This document shows positions 1-4,542 of a DNA stretch of 5,439 bases, in pieces. The stretch lies in NCBI GenBank assembly GCA_043806135.1, contig JAZDHG010000054.1:1-5439 (forward strand), given 5' to 3'. Both the position numbers and the translations under genes were made by a program. The number at the start of each line of letters is the position of its first letter. Within the stretch, counting starts at the first letter, position 1. This stretch comes from JAGLQQ01 sp043806135. GTDB taxonomy: Bacteria; Omnitrophota; Gorgyraeia; B26-G9. The notes under the pieces were generated by a model, which worked only from the letters and a program-made list of their open reading frames with translations, ran no database searches and was not told the origin of the DNA.

Positions 1-54
1 TCAACCTTTTCTTGATTTTCTTATGGCGAACTCACGTTATTTAGGAAGAAAAAT

Positions 55-1076
55 ATGCGTATTGCACAAATAGCTCCCATTTGTCTAAGTTTGCCGCCTG
101 TTAGTTATGGCGGAACTGAACTGGTTGTTAGTTCATTAACAGAAAGTTTAGTTAAACGTGGACATGAAGTTACTTTATATGCATCCGGAGATTCCAAAAC
201 AGGTGCCAGGTTGAAATCATTTTTTAAAAAAGCTTTAGGGTTTGGGAATGATTGGCCTGAATTTTGTATCGCAAATGCAAATTTTGCATTTCAAGATGCA
301 GATTCATTTGATGTCATTCATAGTCACATAGGATTCTATGGTTTGCCATTTTCAAAATATGCGAAGCCGCCAGTGGTTACTACTTTGCATAATGATATTA
401 TCAAAAAAAATGATATTTTTTTTGAATATTATAAGGATGTCTGTACATTTGTGGCGGTGAGCCAAAATCAATGTAAAAGAATGCCAGAACTTAAAGTAGA
501 TGGTTATATCCATAATGGCATTGATGTTGATCGTTATCAATTAGGAGACAAAAAAAAGACTATTTATTATTTATCGGAGACATAAGTAAAAATAAAGGGG
601 CTGATACTGCAATCAAAGCCGCAATCAGGCTTCAAAGAAAATTATTTCTAGTTGGGAAAATAGACCCAGCCCATAAATTGTTTTTTGATCAAGAAATTAA
701 ACCCTTTATAGATAATAAACAAATTATTTTTGAGCCTTTAGCAGATCATCCACGTAAGCAATCATTGTAAAGTAATGCAACGTGTTTATTATTTCCTATT
801 GATTGGGAGGAGCCCTTTGGTCTGATTATGCTTGAATCTTTGGCTTGTGGAACACCAGTGGTGGCATTCAACAGAGGTTCGGTGCCAGAAATTATTGTGA
901 ATGGTAAAATTGGTTTTGCTGTGGATTCATTTGAAGAATTTTTGAAAGCAATTATAGATGTTAAAAATTTAGATCCACAGGATTGTAGAAAACATGTTGA
1001 GGAATTTTTTAGTGTTGAAAAAATGACGGATCAGTATGAAATGTTATATAAAAAATTAATTCAAGCAAGCTGTTAA
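55..1076 (+). pseudogene. Disrupted GT4-family glycosyltransferase (frame change plus in-frame stop)
   Basis: This gene resembles GT-B fold retaining glycosyltransferases of family GT4, which move a sugar from a nucleotide donor to a cell-surface glycan or lipid in the cytoplasm; donor and acceptor cannot be read. The N-terminal half (55-585) has the start MRIAQIAP, a glycine-rich GGTE loop at residues 19-22 and the HNGID segment. The frame then shifts by -1 at an A8 run (550-557), after which DYLLFIGDISKNKG, the usual start of the C-terminal domain, continues. A TAA at 768-770 interrupts the second frame where homologues have leucine (TTA to TAA is one base). The rest carries DWEEPFGL with the GT4 E-x7-E pair (composite residues 253 and 261) and CGTPVVAF. 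The composite would be about 340 residues, normal for the family. AGGAAG at 43-48 is the ribosome binding site, 6 nt before ATG. It is AT-richer than copA: 961-1020 holds 16 G/C of 60, against 30 of 60 at 1921-1980. Two lesions favour a pseudogene; sequencing error is the alternative. Confidence 0.85.
550..558 (+). other. A8 run with A_AAA_AAG slippery heptamer at the frame change
   Basis: In the upstream frame the codons read GAC AAA AAA AAG, so bases 552-558 form A_AAA_AAG, the heptamer used for programmed -1 frameshifting in E. coli dnaX. Slipping back one base here gives GDKKKDYLLF, which joins the two halves of the glycosyltransferase in the right frame. Loss of one A from an ancestral A9 run explains the same data. 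The later TAA at 768 makes a functional shift less likely. Confidence 0.5.
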
Positions 1077-1109
1077 TCCCATTAACAAGGAGTTGGTTCT
1101 AACTTATTC

Positions 1110-1142
1110 GCGCAGAGTAATTAGTTACTCTGCGCTTTTTTT
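1110..1142 (+). terminator. Rho-independent terminator after the glycosyltransferase
   Basis: A perfect 11-bp stem (1110-1120 with 1125-1135, arm GCGCAGAGTAA) closes a TTAG loop and is followed by seven T residues (1136-1142). It lies 34 nt after the glycosyltransferase stop. There is no A-rich stretch before the stem, so it should work on the + strand only. It separates the broken gene from the copper unit. Confidence 0.93.
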
Positions 1143-1146
1143 GTTG

Positions 1147-1152
1147 TATAAT
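1147..1152 (+). promoter_or_regulatory. Possible -10 box (TATAAT) for the YHS-copA unit
   Basis: A perfect TATAAT lies five bases after the T tract of the terminator and 32 nt before the YHS start codon. No good -35 is seen at 16-18 bp, where the sequence is the 3' arm of the terminator stem. The box sits in a short palindrome, GTATA-ATA-TATAC (1146-1158). A promoter is expected here because the preceding unit is terminated, but a weak -35 implies an activator or a different sigma factor. Confidence 0.45.
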
Positions 1153-1184
1153 ATATACGAGATAAGTTATTGAGGGTTATCGTT

Positions 1185-1343
1185 ATGGCAGATAAAACAA
1201 AAGATCCGATTTGCGGGATGGAAGTAGAAGAAAGCAAGGCCATAAAACTTGAGAAAAACGGTGAAACTTATTTCTTTTGCAGTAAGAGTTGCCAGGATAA
1301 ATTCTTGGATAAAATAAAAGACAACAATGTTAATAAAAATTAA
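1185..1343 (+). CDS. Small YHS-domain metal-binding protein
   Basis: This 52-residue protein is a single YHS domain, too short for most ORF cut-offs. It shows the hallmark DPICGM at residues 7-12 and the second cysteine pair FCSKSC at 31-36, with the aromatic FF before it. YHS domains bind metal ions through these cysteines and often occur as the first domain of copper-transporting P-type ATPases, or as free small proteins beside them. The start is ATG at 1185 with GAGGG at 1172-1176, 8 nt upstream. It ends TAA TAG, and copA begins 12 nt later in the same frame. The likely role is cytoplasmic copper binding and delivery to the adjacent pump, or metal sensing. The function is inferred from domain and position; the domain call itself is strong. 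Confidence 0.88.
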   Translation: MADKTKDPICGMEVEESKAIKLEKNGETYFFCSKSCQDKFLDKIKDNNVNKN

Positions 1344-1355
1344 TAGAAAGTAAAA

Positions 1356-3461
1356 ATGATTTATACCTGCCCCATGCACCCTGAAATCGAACGGGATAAA
1401 CCCGGCGACTGTCCGAAGTGCGGTATGCATCTTGAACAAAAGGCCGCTTCTGCCGGAGAAGAAGACAATCAGGAAGCGCGCATGCTCGCGCATAAATTCT
1501 GGATTGGATTGATTTTGGCTTTTCCCGTTTTCTTCCTGGCTCTTGGCGAAATGATCCCGGTTCTCAATCTAAAAATAGGTGTTCCCTCCGGACTCTCGCG
1601 TTGGCTGCAGTTTATTTTCGCAACGCCCGTTGTGTTGTGGGCAGGGAATATCTTTTTTGTAAAAGCCTGGAGATCAGTTTTGAATAAAAGCCTCAATATG
1701 TTTACCTTGATTGCTATGGGCGTGGGGGCGGCTTATGGTTTTAGCGCGATAGCCATTATTTTTCCGAATATTTTCCCCGAATCATTAAAACAGCACGGCC
1801 AGATCGGCTTATATTTTGAGGCAGCCGCTGTTATTACGGTTCTGGTGCTTATGGGGCAGCTTCTTGAAGCAAAAGCGCGTAGTAGAACAGGCCGGGCGAT
1901 TAAAGCATTACTTGGCCTTGCCGCAAAGGTTGCGCACCGCATTAGAGACGGCAAAGAAGAAGATGCTGCCATTGATCAAATTCAGAAAGGCGATTTATTG
2001 CGGGTTCGGCCGGGAGAGAAAATACCCCTTGATGGTGTTATTATTGAAGGCAAGAGCACAATTGACGAATCAATGATTTCAGGGGAACCGGTTCCGGTTG
2101 CGAAGATTGAAGGAGGCCGGGTTATCGGGGCGACCGTTAATCAGACAGGCACCTTTGTGATGAGGACTGAAAAGATAGGCCCTGAAACTATTCTTTCTCA
2201 AATCGTGAAAATGGTAGCTGATGCGCAGCGCAGCCGCGCCCCTATTCAGAACCTCGCTGATCAGGTTTCCGGGTATTTTGTCCCTGCGGTATTAGTGTGT
2301 GCGGCAGCCGCCTTTATCATCTGGTCCATATTTGGGCCGGCCCCGGCTTTAGCCTATGCCTTAGTCAGCGCCATTTCGGTTTTAATCATTGCCTGTCCTT
2401 GTGCTCTGGGCCTGGCAACACCGATGTCAATTATGGTTGGCGTCGGAGTTGGCGCTCAGTCAGGAGTATTAATAAAAAACGCCGAGGCGATTGAAAAGTG
2501 CGAGAGGGTGACGCACGTCCTTACAGACAAAACAGGGACTTTAACAGCCGGTAAGCCGCAGGTGACCGCTATTATTACGGCAAATGGCTGGGATGAAAAA
2601 TCTTTGTTGAGCGTAGCGGCTTCTATTGAACAGAGCAGTGAGCATCCGTTAGCTCGCTGTGTAGTTGATTATGCAAAAGAGAAGGGTTATGAATTGGCGC
2701 CAGTGGATGGCTTTCAATCCGTAACGGGCGGAGGGGTTAAAGGTAAAGTCAACGCTAAGGCAGTTTTACTCGGAAAACAAAGATTTATTGAAGATAACGG
2801 AATAAGCCTGCCTGAAGAATTAAAAAAGAACTCTGATGAGTTTCAAGGGAGGGCCGAGACTGTTATCTGGGTAGCCGTTGATGGACGGGCAGCAGGGATT
2901 CTCGGAGTTTCAGACCCCATAAAGAAAACAACCCCTGATGCTATCCGCGCTTTGCATAAAATGGGCTTGAAGGTTGTTATGCTGACAGGCGATAATGAAA
3001 AGACTGCGCAGGCCATTGCAAAAGAGTTAGGCATTACTGATGTGTATGCAGGTCTTGAGCCAAAAGATAAGCAGGAGATCGTGAAGAAATTAAGGAGCGA
3101 AGGCGCAAATGTGATGATGGCCGGAGACGGCATTAATGATGCGCCGGCATTGGCTGAAGCGGATGTCGGTGTTGCTATGGGCACGGGAACAGACGTGGCA
3201 ATTGAGAGCGCAGGGATTACCCTGGTTAAGGGGGATCTTTTCGGGATCGTTAAAGCGCTGCGGCTTAGCCGAAGAGTTATGCGCAATATTCGTCAAAACC
3301 TGTTTTTTGCCTTCATTTATAATGCGATAGGGGTCCCTGTGGCGGCGGGTATTCTTTATCCCTTTTTTGGAATTCTTTTAACTCCGATGATTGCGGGAGC
3401 TGCGATGAGCTTCAGCTCCGTATCAGTTATCGGGAATGCCTTGAGATTAAGGGGGAGGTAA
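1356..3461 (+). CDS. copA: Copper-exporting P1B-1-type ATPase (CopA)
   Basis: This 701-residue inner-membrane pump uses ATP to export Cu(I) from the cytoplasm. The N-terminus is a heavy-metal-binding domain (YTCPMHPEI at residues 3-11, C19-P-K-C22-G-M-H), not the usual HMA domains. About eight membrane segments follow: roughly 46-66, 82-103, 113-138, 151-170, 304-326, 333-358, 646-668 and 671-693. The actuator domain has SGE at 242-244 (usually TGE). The transport site is CPC at 347-349, with Y655-N656 and M684-SFSS in the last two helices; this CPC/YN/MxxSS set marks the Cu(I) P1B-1 subgroup. The catalytic D391 lies in DKTGT, with SEHP at 428-431, TGD at 544-546 and GDGIND at 590-595. All key residues are present, so it should be active. 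The ATG follows GAAAG (1346-1350) by 5 nt. An in-frame TAG at 1344 rules out an upstream start, so the YHS domain found fused in many relatives is a separate protein here. Confidence 0.97.
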   Translation: MIYTCPMHPEIERDKPGDCPKCGMHLEQKAASAGEEDNQEARMLAHKFWIGLILAFPVFFLALGEMIPVLNLKIGVPSGLSRWLQFIFATPVVLWAGNIFFVKAWRSVLNKSLNMFTLIAMGVGAAYGFSAIAIIFPNIFPESLKQHGQIGLYFEAAAVITVLVLMGQLLEAKARSRTGRAIKALLGLAAKVAHRIRDGKEEDAAIDQIQKGDLLRVRPGEKIPLDGVIIEGKSTIDESMISGEPVPVAKIEGGRVIGATVNQTGTFVMRTEKIGPETILSQIVKMVADAQRSRAPIQNLADQVSGYFVPAVLVCAAAAFIIWSIFGPAPALAYALVSAISVLIIACPCALGLATPMSIMVGVGVGAQSGVLIKNAEAIEKCERVTHVLTDKTGTLTAGKPQVTAIITANGWDEKSLLSVAASIEQSSEHPLARCVVDYAKEKGYELAPVDGFQSVTGGGVKGKVNAKAVLLGKQRFIEDNGISLPEELKKNSDEFQGRAETVIWVAVDGRAAGILGVSDPIKKTTPDAIRALHKMGLKVVMLTGDNEKTAQAIAKELGITDVYAGLEPKDKQEIVKKLRSEGANVMMAGDGINDAPALAEADVGVAMGTGTDVAIESAGITLVKGDLFGIVKALRLSRRVMRNIRQNLFFAFIYNAIGVPVAAGILYPFFGILLTPMIAGAAMSFSSVSVIGNALRLRGR
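3451..3458 (+). promoter_or_regulatory. Strong Shine-Dalgarno inside the last copA codons
   Basis: GGGGGAGG is the strongest ribosome binding site in the window. It lies in the final codons of copA, 5 nt before the ATG at 3464 of a 14-codon reading frame. The next recognised gene starts at 3508, too far away to use it directly. Confidence 0.55.
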
Positions 3462-3463
3462 TA

Positions 3464-3508
3464 ATGTACCGCGTTGATATAACTAATATAATACATAGTT
3501 GTAAATAA
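3464..3508 (+). CDS. Possible 14-codon minigene coupling copA to the cysteine-cluster gene
   Basis: The frame encodes MYRVDITNIIHSCK and ends in TAA, whose last A is the first base of the next gene's ATG (TAATG overlap). It starts 2 nt after the copA stop with a strong Shine-Dalgarno 5 nt upstream. The next gene has no Shine-Dalgarno of its own and cannot be extended upstream, because TAA at 3502-3504 is in its frame. The simplest role is translational coupling: ribosomes loaded at the strong site finish the minigene and reinitiate at 3508. The peptide is not recognised as a known family. It may also be a chance frame with no product. Confidence 0.35.
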   Translation: MYRVDITNIIHSCK

Positions 3509-3873
3509 TGAAGACGATTGATTGCGCCAAATGCAGACAGAAAAATGCTTGTTGTGATTTTGGGGTATGGGTAGATTTGGAAGAAGCTAAAAAAATATTA
3601 TCCCTTGGATTAAAAGGAGATTTTTATCATCTTGAGGAGGATAAGAGTTTTCCTTCCGGATATAAAGTCGGAACGAGTTATGAAGACAACCGCTGTTCTT
3701 TTCTTACCCCGGAAGGGCTATGCGCTATTCACAAAGTTGATTATAATTTGAAGCCGGCCCACTGTAGAGAATTTCCTTACGAAAACAAAAAATTATCTCC
3801 GTTTGCAGACCTGTTATGCCCGCTGGTTAAATCAAAAGCAAAGACAAAGAAAAAACCGGATAGATTAAGATGA
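3508..3873 (+). CDS. YkgJ-family cysteine-cluster protein (putative Zn/Fe-binding)
   Basis: This 121-residue soluble protein has the pattern of the YkgJ/UPF0153 family of putative zinc- or iron-chelating proteins. Eight cysteines are seen: C6-x2-C9-x5-C15-C16 at the N-terminus (CAKCRQKNACC), then C63, C72, C86 (HCREFP) and C104. The second half reads CSFLTPEGLCAIH and KPAHCREFP, typical of the family. The C-terminal tail is lysine-rich (108-116). The biochemical role of the family is not settled; metal or Fe-S cluster binding is inferred from the cysteines. Following copA by 46 nt with no terminator between, it is probably co-transcribed, which hints at a link with metal handling. Translation may depend on the minigene whose stop overlaps its start. 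Its own stop overlaps the start of the RRM remnant. Confidence 0.85.
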   Translation: MKTIDCAKCRQKNACCDFGVWVDLEEAKKILSLGLKGDFYHLEEDKSFPSGYKVGTSYEDNRCSFLTPEGLCAIHKVDYNLKPAHCREFPYENKKLSPFADLLCPLVKSKAKTKKKPDRLR

Positions 3874-3980
3874 ATATTTTTGTGAGTAATTTGTCGTTTG
3901 ACGCCAAAATGGCGATAAATTACCGATGTCCGGGTCTAAAGAGGCGGACAGCCATATCTCTTAACACATCAGGGGATTAA
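3870..3980 (+). pseudogene. Truncated RRM RNA-binding protein gene (start only)
   Basis: ATG at 3870 overlaps the preceding TGA stop in an ATGA junction, a classic sign of coupled operon genes. The first twelve residues, MNIFVSNLSFDA, match the start of small bacterial RNA-recognition-motif proteins: beta strand 1 with the RNP2 motif (IFVSNL). After codon 12 the similarity ends (KMAINYRCPG follows). The frame stops at 3980 after 36 residues; a full RRM domain needs about 80. The RNP1 motif and the rest of the domain are not found downstream. I read this as a gene cut by a rearrangement near 3905, leaving the promoter-proximal stub. The call rests on a short match, but in the right place and phase. 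Confidence 0.6.
3886..3923 (+). repeat. Quasi-palindrome at the break of the RRM gene
   Basis: The arm GTAATTTGT (3886-3894) pairs with ATAAATTAC (3915-3923) with one G-U pair. An inner stem CGCCA/TGGCG (3902-3906 with 3910-3914) closes an AAA loop, leaving a 7-nt bulge (3895-3901) on the 5' side. The 5' half is RRM coding sequence and the 3' half is not, so the symmetry spans the point where the gene breaks off. No T run follows, so it is not an intrinsic terminator. Confidence 0.6.
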
Positions 3981-4111
3981 AGTATTTTCGGTCAAAAATG
4001 ACCGGATAAAACGGATATAATTCAGCCCATTTTTGTCCGTTTACCACTCAAAACAACTGCTCACCATTCCAGAAGTCACTGAGGATTTCTATCTCTAAAC
4101 TCGAAAATTTC
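3924..4111. other. Gene-free, hairpin-rich spacer (possible mobile-element scar)
   Basis: No convincing gene lies between the RRM remnant and the yggT promoter. The stretch holds three further hairpins: TGTCCG/CGGACA (3927-3932 with 3945-3950), CGGTCA-AAAA-TGACCG (3989-4004) and AAACGGA/TCCGTTT (4009-4015 with 4036-4042). The element TGTCCG recurs at 4034-4039 and CGGAT is repeated at 4003 and 4012. Such density of short palindromes fits a degenerate insertion sequence end, a MITE or REP-like element, or a small structured RNA. No transposase, target duplication or matched terminal repeats could be identified, so the type stays open. Confidence 0.35.
3989..4004. repeat. Perfect 6-bp hairpin with AAAA loop
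   Basis: CGGTCA and TGACCG pair around an AAAA loop. A G-U and a U-A pair may extend the stem by two on each side. No T tract follows on either strand, so it is not a terminator. It is the most compact hairpin of the spacer. Confidence 0.6.
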
Positions 4112-4140
4112 TTGATATAATAGGGTATTATGGCTATAAT
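4112..4140 (+). promoter_or_regulatory. yggT: Near-consensus sigma70-type promoter for yggT
   Basis: TTGATA at 4112-4117 (5 of 6 matches to TTGACA) is 17 bp from a perfect TATAAT at 4135-4140. Transcription would start near 4147, giving a leader of about 60 nt before the yggT ATG at 4208. The spacer holds interleaved inverted repeats: ATAATA at 4117-4122, TATTAT at 4126-4131 and ATAATA again at 4136-4141. These could bind a regulator, or simply reflect the AT-rich sequence. Confidence 0.75.
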
Positions 4141-4165
4141 ACACATGTTTAAAATAGAGATATAA

Positions 4166-4187
4166 CCTTGTACCGATACGGACAAGG
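4166..4187 (+). promoter_or_regulatory. Stable hairpin in the yggT leader
   Basis: CCTTGT pairs with ACAAGG (4166-4171 with 4182-4187), and CCG with CGG (4173-4175 with 4179-4181) over an ATA loop, with one bulged A at 4172. That is nine pairs in 22 nt. The 3' arm holds AAGG, the only Shine-Dalgarno-like bases upstream of yggT, about 20 nt before the ATG. It could control translation or protect the 5' end of the transcript; no known riboswitch class is recognised. Confidence 0.5.
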
Positions 4188-4207
4188 GCTAATAATTATA
4201 ATACCAA

Positions 4208-4513
4208 ATGTTTATATTATCCAATCTTTTAACCGCCTTAGCCCAGATCCTGGATATTGTTTTCAGTATCCTTTATTGGCTTATCTTGATCCGGGCATTA
4301 ATCAGTTGGGTTCAGCCGGATCCTTACAATCCGATCGTCCAATTGCTATATAAAAGTACCGAGCCCATACTTTATCCGATCAGAAAAATACTCCCTCTGG
4401 ATTTTAAATTCGGCATAGATATTTCTCCGATCATAGCATTTTTATTGATCTTATTCTTTAAGTCTTTTCTGGTCAGGACGTTATTGGATTTGGCGATGAA
4501 ACTTAAAACCTGA
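4208..4513 (+). CDS. yggT: YggT family integral membrane protein
   Basis: This 101-residue protein belongs to the YGGT family of small inner-membrane proteins. Two hydrophobic segments (about residues 5-34 and 70-95) flank the conserved family core RALISWVQPDPYNPIVQ (29-45), followed by TEPILYPIRKILP (51-63) and GIDISPIIAFLL (69-80). Family members have been linked to osmotic stress, to envelope and division functions and, in plastids, to cytochrome assembly and nucleoid distribution; the exact role here is not known. The ATG at 4208 is forced by an in-frame TAA at 4199-4201. It lacks a close Shine-Dalgarno. It is the first gene behind the promoter at 4112-4140, and the serine hydrolase follows after 29 nt with no terminator, so the two are probably one transcript. 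Confidence 0.93.
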   Translation: MFILSNLLTALAQILDIVFSILYWLILIRALISWVQPDPYNPIVQLLYKSTEPILYPIRKILPLDFKFGIDISPIIAFLLILFFKSFLVRTLLDLAMKLKT

Positions 4514-4542
4514 TTATTAATGGTTTATCCGTTTCAAAATAA

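Noticed and set aside
2..73. Open frame at the window start that could be the end of an upstream gene overlapping the glycosyltransferase start
   Set aside because: It is only 23 residues (ending RKICVLHK), shows no recognisable motif, and would overlap the next start by 19 nt; it cannot be supported.
1167..3330. Several long open frames within copA on both strands
   Set aside because: All lie inside the well-supported copA gene or the YHS gene and show no domain motifs.
3474..3492. TTGATA and TATAAT before the cysteine-cluster gene as a promoter
   Set aside because: The boxes are only 7 bp apart, too close for a sigma70 promoter, and no other -35 is present at the right distance.
3989..4004. 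Hairpin as a transcription terminator for the copA unit
   Set aside because: No T run follows the stem on either strand.
3940..4020. Protein-like + strand stretch in the spacer (GGQPYLLTHQGIKVFSVKND)
   Set aside because: It has no start codon, is bounded by stops 27 codons apart, and matches no family I know; the - strand reads as plausibly, so coding is not supported.
4168..4353. TTG-started 61-codon frame overlapping yggT
   Set aside because: It starts inside the leader hairpin and shares most of its length with yggT in another frame, while yggT has clear family motifs.
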